Position numbers and translations under genes: made by a program | Notes under the pieces: generated by a model | Told to the model about the DNA's origin: nothing | The model's database searches: none | The model's input: the letters and a program-made list of their open reading frames with translations, nothing else | Assembly (NCBI GenBank): GCA_020650975.1 | Contig: JAIPMN010002206.1 | Span: 1-64,000 of the forward strand | From: Apostichopus californicus | Lineage: Eukaryota; Echinodermata; Holothuroidea; Aspidochirotida; Stichopodidae | Direction of reading: 5' to 3' | Length of the DNA stretch: 64,000 nucleotides | Part shown: in pieces, positions 11,300 to 22,739 of the stretch | Layout of the letters: every line of letters begins with the position of its first letter | Position numbering within the stretch: the stretch's first letter is position 1

Positions 11300-12895
11300 T
11301 CATGTTTCTCTGGTTTCTTTCTTCATGTGTTATGGTTACAGGTCATCAATATTGCCACCAGTTATACTGGAGACAAAATAAAAATGGTCAAATTTACTCA
11401 AACATTCTGCCACAGACTTAAGTAGTTTAGTCATCACAAAAGCACTTCATGGTCTACATTGAACTTTCTGAGCAAATGTATGAAGGGTTAGCTTTCAGGA
11501 ATTTTCTTTGAAATACTGAATTTTACGAGTGATAAATTATTAATACTAATCATCTCAAGATCGAAAGTAAAAATGAAAATTGTCAATATAAGAACCTGAT
11601 TGAACGTTGACAAATGTTTTCCTTTCAAGTTAAAATTAAGCTACAAATGTAAGGCTCCTTTTCACTTGACGTTTATCATTTTAAAGCCTCATCTTTTCCA
11701 TAAACATGATCTGATTAATTCCTAACCTAAATGCATGATTACCCGATAACTGTAAAAGAAAAGCTTGGATGGACTTTGTATTTGTTAGGTAGGTTTGTAA
11801 TTGTGGAAGCCCCTTGCTGATAACTTGATTTCTGTATTGGTCTTTCTATCAGTGTAGCTGTTGTCATACAAAATTTTTCAAGGAATCACTAATTGCCATT
11901 TGGCTTGCTGGTTTTAACATCAAACATGTGACATCAGGTGTCTATCAGTTCTCTCCTTAAATATTTCCTGTGAAATAATCCTCGTTTTGAAATGTTTGGT
12001 GGCCCTTCAAAGGTTAGGAGTGTTAACTTATGTGGAAGACCCAAGTTTACTTCATACCAGTATATGAGAACATAATATCTCCAATCTCCACCCACAACCA
12101 TATTATAAACTTATCTACAGTGTGTTGGGGGGGGGGCAGGGATTGGAGGGATATGTACCTTATTTGCTGCTGTTGACACATTTGATGATAAGGAGATATG
12201 AGCATGGGAAACCACCACTTCCCCAATTGGCATTTAGTTCAGCTCATGATTTGAATGAGTTCAAGTTGTGCAAAATATTTTACAAATTTATCTTTAAATT
12301 GGATGGGTTACCATTGCCACCTGTACAGGAGACCATACCTGGATCCAACAACGTCACGGGATGTCAAAGTTGGAAGGGGGTGAGGGTTGTGGCAAATTCT
12401 AGATTCCCCTATGGGGGGGGGGGAGGGGCATGAACCTCTATTGAAGGTTGTCCTGCAAGTGGTCCAATTCTTCACTTTTTTGTACTTTCACTTTTGTGGG
12501 CTAGCCTGTGTTAGGTCTCGTGAATAGTATCTTTCTTTCGGTCTTACCGATGTAGCTTGCGAAATTGTGTCATATCCTTCCATTGCAATGAATAAACAGG
12601 TGTTTTCAGACGTTTCCTCTGTGGAATTGGGTAGAAATGTGGATGAAACAAGTATATTAATAGGTTACATTTGTGTAATGAGCATGTTGATATGGGAGGT
12701 CGCAGTGATTTACGGTAAACCATTCGCGGGATAAGGGCAACAGAATATAAATTTCTTTCTTTCAATTGCGACAGCTTTTCTCCATTAAACCCACCTGGTC
12801 AGATTGCATTTAGAATAAGAAACATTGAATCTTCTTCCAAAGTTTGTTTTCCAAAATTCATCAGCAAACACATTTTGAGACTTAAAGCCATTTTC
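11300..12895. other. Intergenic region downstream of RPL34
   Basis: No exon or known repeat is recognised here. Two G-runs, at about 12126-12136 and 12413-12424, flank a 270-bp open frame (12122-12433) that shows no family resemblance and ends in glycine encoded by the G-run, so it is treated as chance. Confidence 0.5.
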
Positions 12896-12896
12896 T

Positions 12897-13169
12897 TGAT
12901 AATTAATATTTAGGATGTTTCAAGCACAGACATATCCACCGATAACGGTGCTCAAGACGCATCACGATATTACGCTGGTTAACAATGTGTCAATCACAGA
13001 GACAATCCCTCCACATGGCAGCAGCTAAACAGCACCCAACTAACACCTGGGTGAAGAGAGGCAATGCAGATAAAGTGCCTTGCCCAAGGACACAACATAA
13101 TAATCTGGCCAGAACTCGAACCCTTAGATCACAAGTCCACTGTCTGAACCACTTGACCACAATGCTCTC
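12897..13169 (-). mobile_element. tRNA-derived SINE, copy on minus strand (family B)
   Basis: Read on the minus strand, it starts GAGAGCATTGTGGTCAAGTG (A-box-like) and has a B-box-like GGTTCGAGTTC about 45 bases on. The body motifs TGTGTCCTTGGGCAAGGCAC and GGAGGGATTGTCTCTGTGA follow, and the tail is AT-rich. The same order of motifs occurs in the plus-strand copy at 42005-42322. Pol III-transcribed tRNA-like head plus shared body is diagnostic of a SINE. Confidence 0.85.
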
Positions 13170-13503
13170 ACTAGTTTCTTTCAGGCGATTTAAGTTTCTT
13201 ACAGGTGTTTCACAACAGATGCACTAACTATAGATAGATATACACTACCTGTACCTAGGTCACAAAAAGAAAGAAAAAACAAAAGATTTTCTCTTTTCAT
13301 TTCTCAAATATATATTGCATTCAAATATAAACACTCAACTTGAACAACGAAGCTTTCTTGAAAACTGACCATAGCAACACATTTTTGTTTCTTTTCCTGA
13401 TTTCAAATATTAAATATCCAGTCTTTCAAATCTGTGGCATTTCTGCTAATAACTGCACAACAATAAAACTTGAATGCAACATGTCTGAGGAATCCATATG
13501 TCA

Positions 13504-13509
13504 TTTAAT
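13504..13509 (-). terminator. UQCRB: Possible polyA signal of UQCRB (ATTAAA variant)
   Basis: On the minus strand ATTAAA lies 37 nt after the UQCRB stop codon. It is the only recognisable hexamer close to the stop. The call rests on position and motif only. Confidence 0.4.
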
Positions 13510-13545
13510 CTCTTGGATAAACATTAAACTATTCTTGGGGTTAGA

Positions 13546-16500
13546 TCACCGAGCATTCCAATCAGCTTTCTCCTTCATCTCTCTTTCTATTTCCTCCAGA
13601 TAGGGCTTCAGGTACCTCACATCCTGCAAAACCATAAAAGAATTGTTTTTAAAAAAAAAAAAATCATCAGCAGGGGCAACTTTATCTGGTATTTGCATAG
13701 CAAAATGTGCTTGGCAAATGTTAAGCAAATTGGTAAAATTGCCAATCAAATGAAACGACCCTCTACTATTTATAAACAGCATCTTTGACTTGGAATTTCT
13801 TTAATTTATGCTGAACAAAATTATATAAAATTGCTATGCAAAATTGAAATGTTACTTCCTGAAAAGTCTATGAAAAATTGGAGATGGTTCAGTATATACA
13901 GTTGCTCATTAGGATATTGCTGTTGGCAGAAGAGTTGATTGTTCTAATAAGATGATATTAATTGGTCTGGCTTTACTGGATGCAACCTACAGTACACAAA
14001 GGATGTCACTTTTACCTTGTAATAAACTGCAATTAATTTATCATGTTTTGACGGATAAAACTTCCTACCAAAGATGGTAGTACACAAGCTGTTCCATTAC
14101 ACACTGTTAGTTCTTTGTTTTAAATTACATTCCAAAAATATCATAAACATAATAAAAATAATAAACAAAATTATAGTTATAAACATAATAGTAAGATATC
14201 ATACTAAACAAGTATAATACTGATAAACATAATAATACTAATAAATAGAAAACAAATGTTACCACCTCAGAATCATGCACTGGCCAGTTACAAAGTCCGT
14301 GTTTACTGACACATGGACTAGTATTCCATACCTAGATTTTAAGTTTGAACAAATTGGCCACTTATGCCTGATTATATTGTCTTGTTTTACTGATAGATTA
14401 GTGTTTAGATGGTCGTTTGTTGTAAAACGATATATTAAACATATTGTTCAGCTGATAAACAAATATTTTACATTGCTATGTAATATTAAAATAACAATTC
14501 TGGCTGATGTCTATCTAATGAAAAAGGAACCCACAGAAATAATTTATCCAGAGAAGCAAAATGGGTAAGGTGCTATACAATTGCAAATATGTTTAGGAGC
14601 TTTTGTAAACAGGAACCACAGCAATATTATTAAAGACAAATTTCAGAGCATTCAAGACAGTTGGTTAAAAAATGAATTAAACGCTAAATTTGTTATCCCC
14701 TGAATTCACAACCAGTTAGTAATTATTCACAGTGCAAATGCAGGTGTTACTGCATGAGCACTGATGCAACGTCATTTTACCTTCTTTATACCACTGTTAG
14801 CAAACGAGGCAACAACCTCTCTCTCTCTCTCTATTACCCAAAAAGGAAAACATACGAGAAAACGAATCACTACCACTTACCTCTTCAAATTTTGTCCATT
14901 GTTCTGTAGGGAGAATCCTGTGTTTGAGAGACAAGTCCAGAGCCCTTTTGATTCTGAATGCCCTCTGGTTGTAAGTATCGGCAGGTAACCTTCTGACAGC
15001 TTCGATCACTTCTGGTGTCTGGCACAGAGTATCATCGGCCAAAAGACCTGTTCAGACACGAGTCAGTTTCGGAAATTTGGTAAAACATTCACCAATCTGT
15101 ACTTGCAATGTTGATGAGAGGGTTCATGAACCATTGCAAGAAACAATCCTTTGCAGTGACAGGGCTTATACATAAAACAAAAACACAATGCACTATTGTA
15201 CCAAAATTTTAATATTGTAGTTTAAATTGTCACAGAACGTACAGAATCTTGAGTGATAACCAGCCAAGAGGATCAGGACTATCCTGTAAAAAAATTCTCA
15301 TTCAATAGATCTATGAAATTGAGTCAATTCTCAACATTTTCTTGTAACAAATGCTTTTCATATTTCAATTAATCACAGGTAATTAGCAAAATGCAAATTT
15401 TAGTTTGTTTTTTAAATGAAACTTCCACTAACATTAGACAAGTTAATGAACTAACTTATTATGGGATTTTACAATGGAAGCCAATCAACAAGACTTATCA
15501 ACAACAGAGCTGCTTTAATGATATGACGTCTATTCTTCTGGCTTACCAAATTGATTGAATCCTGCTTGGTTATAATATACCTTCTGCATCCATCGCATCA
15601 AGCGGCCAGCTGTAAATAGAAATTTTGGATTTAATCTTACTATTAAACTTAACACTGTATGATGATGGTTGAATTTAATGACAAAATGGAAATGCACATT
15701 TAGCGCTTACCAGTCAAAACGTCCCTTTACCAAAACGTCCCCGCTTTTGGTCAAAACGTCCCCGTTGGTCAAAACGTCCCCGTCTATCACATTCATTCAC
15801 AGTTGTGAATATATATTAATTTTAAGTTTTAATTTGGCTAAGTTATCGGCATTCAAGTTGGATTACAGTCGCTAAATAAATCATGAAGGACTATATCGTT
15901 TAATTATATTTGGTATGAAAAAGGTAAACGCTATATGTTTTTCAGTGAATTAACAAATTAAGGAAAACAAAAAATATAAGACAAGAGGAATTAAAAAAGA
16001 ATTTGGATGCGTATACTATACAATATATATATCTCTATATAATATTTTAAATTGAGTGAAATCACTTATCGTTTATTTTTACGAAGTAAAATTTTGTCAC
16101 GGGTACGTGTCCCTGTTGATATTTGACATTTTGAAGTATAGAATATATCGTTCGATTACCTATAGTGTGGTAACGTTACATGTTTTACTCAAAAATTATA
16201 CTCAAAAATGTTTCCGCCCTCAAAACAGTCAATTCCCACTCCTAAAAACTGTGTTTTCAACCTAAACTATACTTATCCTTACTCTTTGATTTGAACTAAA
16301 AACATCCACACTTGCATTCCAACTGATTATAAAAGCGGGGACGTTTTGACTGCGGGGACGTTTTGGTAAAAATCGGGGACGTTTTGGTCTCAAAAAAGCG
16401 GGGACGTTTTGGTAAAGGGACGTTTTGACTGGATACCCATTTAGCAATGAAGATAGCCTAATGTTAGGTCAATTCTTGAAGTCACCGTTTACATGAACAA

Positions 16501-17027
16501 TACTATACCAATTCCCATAAATGCATTCAATGTTAAAAACAAATTTTCATTGTGACTTTAATACTGTCTTTTGCAATAGGCTAATAACCTGGGTAACAAC
16601 TATCTCTCTAGGCCTATTTGTGAACAGATATGACAGGTTTGAACACCAAGATATTATAACATGGGCTGGATAGGCCTAGGATGAGACAAACACATTCTCT
16701 TAAATATAAATTTTGTCTTATGTTATTGGTAGCTGTGCCTGTAGGCTACCAACTTGAGTAGTGTCACTGAGTAGCCTGGAAGCCGCGTCTCTAATCCTGA
16801 AGCCTATACTGATCTACGTTAGGACGGTAACATTAGGCTACACGCCTATGCCATACGTATAGACTAGTGTACCAGTGGCCTCGGCCTAGCCTACAAATAC
16901 AGATTACAAGTCATGCGAGATTCAACAATAAAGATTCAAGCAAAAAAGGTCCTTAATCAACATAAATGAACAAGAAAGATTCAGTCACAAACTGGGCAAA
17001 ACTTGACTCACTGCTTTTGACAGCCAT
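13546..17027 (-). CDS. UQCRB: Cytochrome b-c1 complex subunit 7 (UQCRB / QCR7)
   Basis: UQCRB is a matrix-side subunit of mitochondrial complex III (the ubiquinol-binding-protein family), needed for complex assembly. Four minus-strand exons are seen: 17027-17012, 15609-15547, 15047-14881 and 13623-13546. Phases match at every GT-AG junction and the total is 107 residues (human 111). The start is [20 protein letters not shown]. The core is AGFNQFGLLADDT, then [20 protein letters not shown] and [18 protein letters not shown]. The end, [15 protein letters not shown], matches human 'YLEPYLKEVIRERKE'. No cleavable presequence is expected or seen. Exon 1 has only 16 coding nt. Intron 1 (15610-17011) carries a 733-bp MITE and several TAGGCCTA palindromes. 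Confidence 0.96.
13624..14880. other. UQCRB intron 3
   Basis: This AT-rich intron includes a degenerate run of ATAATAAACATAATA-like units at about 14120-14260 and a CT dinucleotide run at 14818-14832. No exon-like signal was recognised in it. Confidence 0.6.
15697..16445. mobile_element. 733-bp MITE with repeat-built terminal inverted repeats (UQCRB intron 1)
   Basis: The element at 15705-16437 is bounded by an 8-bp direct repeat CATTTAGC (15697-15704 and 16438-16445). Its ends are inverted: CCAGTCAAAACGTCCC, then TTTACCAAAACGTCCCCGC at the left, and the reverse complement of both at the right. Each arm is an array of the 12-mer CAAAACGTCCCC (four units left, five right). The interior is AT-rich with no transposase. 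An 8-bp duplication fits hAT-like elements, and a 9-bp one with one mismatch would fit MULEs. The class is therefore uncertain but the element is clear. Confidence 0.9.
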
Positions 17028-17039
17028 TCTTTTATTTTC

Positions 17040-17970
17040 AACTCTTTGGGTCCCGAATTTTCACCCGAAAAGTCAGTCGAGAATGAAGATATGGGTGACC
17101 AGAGTGAGGCATTGATTTCAGCCAATTTTTTTGGCCTTAGTTGCTTGCCTTTTCGTGGAACGCGAGGAAAGCAAAATCACTAGAAAGAGGGAATCATGAA
17201 AGAAACCGATTGGTCCAGGACGACAAAAACTTAGTAACACGGTTTGCATAGAAAAATGGTCTGTGCTTATAAAACATATAATGTAACATTACATCACGAA
17301 ATTACATCTTGGGTAAACTACAATGTGACCAGAAGACAGAAGAAAAGCCAACAACACCTTCATTATGCTTTTGGAATAAATCTGTATTGAAGAGAAAGAC
17401 TATAATGATAACGTACAAGACACAAAACTGGTAATTTTTATGAGGTTTTGTTTTGTCATCGTGTGTCACGATAGTAACAAAAATAGCCCAAAAAAGTGAA
17501 AATGCTCAAATATTTGACTGGAATTTCAGTTTTTGATGAGGAATGGATAGTGAATTCCTGACAGATATCAAGAATATATATGTGCTGAATACAAATATCT
17601 AACTTTGACAGCACTAAGGTGTAACATATGATACAGATAATGACATGTGATTACTAGGCATCTTTCCTGTGCTATAGTTATTCTATCTGTAATGGAATAT
17701 TATGCATAATAAGACATGAAAACATAATTTATGCAAATAAGGCTAAGGCACCAGGAAGGAGTTATAATACTACCAAGTTAACAGGGAATGCATGAATGAT
17801 GTTATGAAGAAAGTAACCCAAAAAAAAGGAGGAACAGAAAAAAAAAGAGTATTTGAATGAAAAATGGCCAATTACTGACATAACTAACTCAAGAGACAGT
17901 GTGCGATAGTTGTTAGCTATGGAAAGATGCACTAATATATTTGTGCTGGAAAATAGGTTTATTAAGTTCT
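17040..17970. other. Upstream flank of UQCRB
   Basis: The first ~150 bp (17028-17180) presumably hold the UQCRB promoter. No TATA box is obvious. The remainder is AT-rich single-copy-looking sequence with no recognisable exon. Confidence 0.4.
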
Positions 17971-17983
17971 ATAAAGTATTTCA

Positions 17984-18226
17984 GGCAGATCCAGGATATT
18001 CATGTTGGGATGGCCAACTCCCACATATGGGGATAGTGGTCATCCCCTAGGAAAACAAAAAGTTGGATATGAAATGGTGTATTCTGGGGCATATTTAGGC
18101 TTTATCTTAGGTCTAGAATTAGAGTTCTACATGCAAGGTTGTGCTTTTACTTTTAATTTTGTGTAGGATTGATAAAGAGGGGGAGGGGGGGGGGGACCAA
18201 AACCCCTAGACCCTGCTCTGATACTG
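17984..18226 (+). mobile_element. G-tailed short interspersed element, copy 1
   Basis: The segment begins CAGGCAGATCCAGGA and ends with a G-run plus CCCTAGACCCTGCTCTGATA. It shares an interior order (ATGGTGTATTCT, CATATTT, ACATGCAAGGTTG) with 45740-45975. Both ends resemble the CAG-GATCCAGG ends of hAT-type MITEs. I found no convincing target duplication, so the borders are approximate. Confidence 0.55.
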
Positions 18227-18938
18227 AGGGATACAATGATACAGAATATAATCAACTTTTTTAGTACAGAAAATATTGAAAGCATGCATAAATATTATAC
18301 TTTTTTACTATAGATATTGGCATAAATTAGCAAAAAAAATATGATGAAAAATAAAAGAGCTTAAACAACAGAAAGAAAACCTATAAAAAGAAGGAAATAT
18401 AAATATGAAATATCATAGAAAGTTGACAAAATGATTTGATGGTCAAATTAGAACTCTGAAGTATATAATGAACTCACATAAACTAAAAAATAATAAACAG
18501 GCAAACAAGAAGCAAATATGCATAGAATTTGAATAATTTGCTATAATAAAATATATATATATGTGAAAACTATTGATACAACTTGCATATAATTATATGT
18601 CAGTTACAAAAATTTAAGACTAAAAAGAGGCAACAAAATATGGTAATGGATAAAATGAATGTTTGGCAGGAGGTTCAACAATGTAGTGAGATGGGTTGTT
18701 ATATAACTGAATACATAAAAGTAAGTATGAGAATATATGGAATGATACTGAAAACAAAGATAAAGAATGAAAATGTGATGAGATATTAATAAAAAGTTGG
18801 GAAATGATTAAATGATACCACTTTAGAGAACTTTATACTCCCCAGAGAAAACAAATGAAATATAGTTTTGGAATATAGTTAACATGTGAAAGGAGGTCTA
18901 TAATGTGTAGTGAGATAGTTAGTATATAAGTTACTCAT

Positions 18939-19290
18939 AATGAATATAAAAAGAAAGCATGGATGTATTAGTAGAATATTAAAGTCAAATAAAGTATGAA
19001 ATTTGAAAAGTATTGATGAAAATGTGATTTAATGAATATAAGATAGAAAGCATGAATGGACTAACATAATACTTCACTAAAATAAAGTATGAAATGTGAG
19101 AATAGAAAAAAAAAGTTGATGTAATGAATACGAAATAAAAAACATGAAAGGGATTAACAGAATACTAATAACTAAAGATAAAGATAAAATATGAATGTGA
19201 AAAGTATTGACAAAAGTTGAAGTAATGAAAACAAGATAGAAAGCATGGTCGGATTAACAGAACACTTTATCAAGATGAAGTATAAAAATG
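18939..19290 (+). repeat. Diverged A-rich minisatellite, ~92-101 bp period, 4 units
   Basis: Units begin AATGAATATA or a close variant at 18939, 19030, 19122 and 19223. Each repeats the order AGATAGAAAGCATG, GGATTAACAGAATACT, AAAGTATGAAATGTGA and AAAGTTGATGTAATG. The units differ by small indels. The surrounding 17.8-20.4 kb is also strongly purine-rich on this strand. Confidence 0.75.
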
Positions 19291-19499
19291 TTTTATATAT
19301 TGATAACAAGTTAGAGACTATTATTAAATGATGTCACTTAATACAGAAAGCACCAGAAAGAGCAAATTCAATGTACCTAGTGTAAAAAAGGAAATGTATG
19401 GCATCTAAACTGTAGTGGGATACTTTAGTTATACATCAAAAGGTTTGTAGAAACAAAACTTATGCTAAACATCAATCAGGCAACTAGCAAGAGATATTA

Positions 19500-19860
19500 T
19501 GTAGCTACAAGGGCATAGGAACCGGGGGGGGGCTGGGGGGCACCAGCCCCCCCAATGAAAAATATGGTGGGGCGGAAGTATCATTCCGCCCCCCCGCTCC
19601 GCAAGTCAGAAAACCCCTTTTTCATTTCCAAATGAGAAAAAAATCTCATTTGGAGCACCAAATTGCATCTAAGGCCAGGTGAAAATGCAAAATTATTTAC
19701 AAAATGGAGTGGGTGCTGAAGTGTGCTATATTGCACCAAATTGCATCTGAGGCCACCTGGAAATGCAAAAAAATTCCCTCCCCTTAGACCCTCCCCCAGG
19801 CCGGCCATCAGTCTTCAGCCCCCCCACTCAAAAGTACCTTCCTACGCCACTGTGTAGCTA
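19500..19860. mobile_element. 345-bp hAT-like MITE with G/C-run ends
   Basis: The element 19508-19852 is flanked by a perfect 8-bp direct repeat TGTAGCTA (19500-19507, 19853-19860). The termini are inverted and similar: CAAGGGCATAGGAAC at the left, and CAGTGGCGTAGGAAG as the reverse complement at the right. Each is followed by a G-rich stretch that can pair with the C-rich stretch on the other side. There is no coding capacity. An 8-bp TSD with CA(G/A)..G termini is typical of non-autonomous hAT elements. Confidence 0.88.
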
Positions 19861-19869
19861 TCAAAAAAG

Positions 19870-22268
19870 ATGGAGACAAAAACCTATAAAGTACAGTAAC
19901 TTGGTAAGGTACTAAGTAGAAATAAACAAAGAAAAGGGGAAAATTGGATATATATGAGTAAGTAATGTTAACAATACTGGAAAGAGAGCTATAAGTAGAG
20001 TCATGCATAGCAATGAACTATATAAGAACAATTTGGCAAGAGGTATGCATATTTTAAACCTGCTGAGTATGACTTATTATCAGGTAAAACACAAAAGACA
20101 GGATTTAAAGGCAGGAATCAATGGTAAACATAACAAAAGGTATGCATCAGTGACAATCTACTAGTATGGTATATAACCATACACAACACATGATAAAGCG
20201 GATGTTACTACTGAAAAGAAATATATTCATTGTAGTACAATATATCTTAAAAGCAAACTTGAACTAAGGCAGGACAGCAACCAAGCAAGAACAAGTATAT
20301 ATGCTGATTGAACAAAAAGTGCAGAATTCTTGGTAAAGGAACAATGGATATAAAGAAACAATGTAACGGTAATTGATAGTACTTAAACTAGCTACAGAGA
20401 AAAATATTAGTACTGGAATGACACATTTTTTGCAATGTTAAAATTTCAATTTCTTGAAATTTAAAAATTGCTATGGAAACACACTAGCTACACCACTAGC
20501 AACCAGGACCACTTAAAATGGTGGTAGGTTGGATAAGAGAGAATGAGGGTGGGAAGAAAGAGAGGGATGGGTATAGGTTAAAATTCAGGATGGATAAAAT
20601 ATACTTCTATTGTCAACCTCACATGTTACTGTAAGTTCACTTCACAATCACCTAATACTTAATATTGAGACATTAATGCCTGGTGAAAATTTTTCACAAC
20701 TTTAAAATATCAGTAAAGAACATGACAAAAAATAGTGAGAGTTGCAAAACAAAGCTCATAATCTGTGTCAGTGTGCCAGCAGAAGAAAAATATATACATA
20801 GACAGACACATAGGTGTGAAACTGAATATTGGTAACATTTCAGTCTACTAATGTGGAGCTAATAATCTGGAGTATATATGTATTTTATTTTGATAATCCG
20901 CATGATTTCACACAAGATTTGGAAGTCTCAAATGGCAGATATGTCACAGAAGTTACGTCATAAATTTAAAAAAAAATCAATTTGGGAATCGTGATTTAAA
21001 TATAATGATATATTAATTAGAAAAAGCTGGAACTTTCTTGCCTTCAAAATGTAACATGAAAGTATTAAATTCTGTAAACAATTAAATGTTTCCTTTGATA
21101 TAACAGTAAAAACAAACTTTGTGGGGCATTTCTAGTGTTCCAACATAGAAACACAGATTGTGAATGTTATGTTGAAAACTACGATACTGTAATCCTTTCG
21201 ATATTTAAGGCTCCTTAAAGATTTTTCACATAGTATATAATAAAGGCAAACACTGTAACAAATTCTAATGTTGACAGGTATTCTTAGTATGCAGCTGCTT
21301 AAACATATATACATATTTGAAACTTTTTAAAAATGTTATTTTTCAGCTTTTCTCTTAAATGATATGTTTTACCAAAACAAAGTGTGCACTTTGGAGGGTT
21401 ATTCCAGACACTCAATTCTTTATGATATTAGATTCAATGAAAATATTGACCTATTTTACCATCTAATCTGTGTAATTAATTACATCAACCATTAATTGGT
21501 CATTTCACACATTGTAACAATAAAACACACTCACAATGAACAGTTTACAACCCTGGTAACCAAAGTGTGCATCACAACCCTTTGGAGGGATGAGAATTAA
21601 CACACTCGAAAGGAAGAAAAAAAGGAAATTGCTGATATTTGTGGGGCAAAATTTTCAACATCAATAAATTCTAAAGTTGCGAAAATAAATACCATTTTGC
21701 CACAAAGATGTTAATCTTACAACAATTCTCAAAAAATGGGGGGGGGGGCATGGGTGGGGTGAGGGGAGGGGAGAAAGGAGGGATACTTCAGCCCATATGC
21801 CTCTTTCGCATGTCACTACATCTCCAACTGGAGGGTTGCCAAGTTTGAATACATGTAATTGTCACTATTTGATCCATTGTTTTACTATTACACCCATTTT
21901 ATTACTATTGCTGTAATCAATCTGCAGCACTTGGGCAATTAAGTTTTGTTCTTCAAGTAGCTACTTTTGCTCCACTCAGTCATCAGTTCACCCATCCCCC
22001 TCCCCTACCTACCCCTTTTTTTCACCCATCCCCCTCCCCTACCTACCCCCTCCCCTCCACAGACAATTGTTGACCAACTTTCAACGTTATATCAATACCC
22101 AACCATTTATCATAAAATTCCCTCAATAGCACTGTAACTTTTGAAACTCCTGACAGATCTTTCAAATAACTTTAGACCAAGTAAAAACTGAACTCTCTAA
22201 CTGTTGTTGTTGAAGGTCTGAGAAACAGTCCTTCCTTCTTACGTATTCATGAACATAAATATTCATAA
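19870..22268. other. Repeat-poor AT-rich interval
   Basis: No exon, SINE or bounded transposon is recognised here. It contains a G-rich run at about 21737-21780 and a directly repeated C-rich segment at 21988-22060. Confidence 0.5.
21988..22060. repeat. C-rich tandem duplication (~36 bp x 2)
   Basis: TTCACCCATCCCCCTCCCCT followed by ACCTACCCC occurs twice in succession, the second copy starting near 22020. It is simple tandem DNA with no gene signal. Confidence 0.8.
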
Positions 22269-22490
22269 CTATATACGAAGTGTGATTGTCTCATAGAATG
22301 TATTGATACTCTTACAGATTTCTTCACTCAAAACTTGCCACTTTTTCCCAAAGGTTAGGTTCATATCTGGATGGTAGTCTTGCAGTGCCTTCAGAAGCAT
22401 CATTTTTCTCTGTTTCTCCTTCCTGAGGTCATACTTGCTTTTCCGAGCCTTCTCTATCTTTCTCAAGGTCTTCACATTAGCTTTGGACAC
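22269..22490 (-). CDS. Orphan terminal exon with J-domain-like segment (gene unidentified)
   Basis: A minus-strand open frame of at least 73 codons ends with a stop at 22269 and stays open upstream to about 22560. It is rich in Lys/Arg and Glu (KTLRKIEKARKSKYDLRKEK). It then reads RKMMLLKALQDYHPDMNLTF and KKWQVLSEEICKSINTFYET. The HPD tripeptide between two helix-like stretches recalls helix II-HPD-helix III of DnaJ domains, though helix I is missing and the fit is loose. No upstream exon could be joined and no clear acceptor was chosen. It may be the last exon of an unrecognised gene whose 5' end lies near 23 kb, a pseudogene remnant, or chance. I do not assign a function. Confidence 0.35.
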   Translation of the reverse strand: MSKANVKTLRKIEKARKSKYDLRKEKQRKMMLLKALQDYHPDMNLTFGKKWQVLSEEICKSINTFYETITLRI

Positions 22491-22691
22491 TTTTCGATTG
22501 GGGGCATATGGGGAAGTAGAAAATATAATACAAATATTTAATTTGCATGAGACAAACTTAAATCCTCTTGGATGATAAAAGTACTATGAAAAAAACAAGT
22601 TAGTTACAGTATTAACTGGAATAAAAGGGTGACTTTAGGCCATGATGTGAGCAGGGAGCTGCTATTGGATCCCTTATATGAGTAAGAAAAC

Positions 22692-22735
22692 TATTAAAGG
22701 CATTGAAGACTCGCCCCAAACAGCCTCAAATAAGC
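22692..22735. mobile_element. Solo terminal fragment of the TTAA MITE family
   Basis: TTAAAGGCATTGAAGACTCG followed by CCCCAAAC equals the terminus of the full copy at 47660-48006. No matching opposite end was found within the next 500 bp, so this is a broken or solo end. Confidence 0.75.
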
Positions 22736-22739
22736 CAGG

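Noticed and set aside
12122-12433. Plus-strand open frame of 103 codons
   Set aside because: Begins and ends in G-runs, with no domain and no splice signals that link it to a gene.
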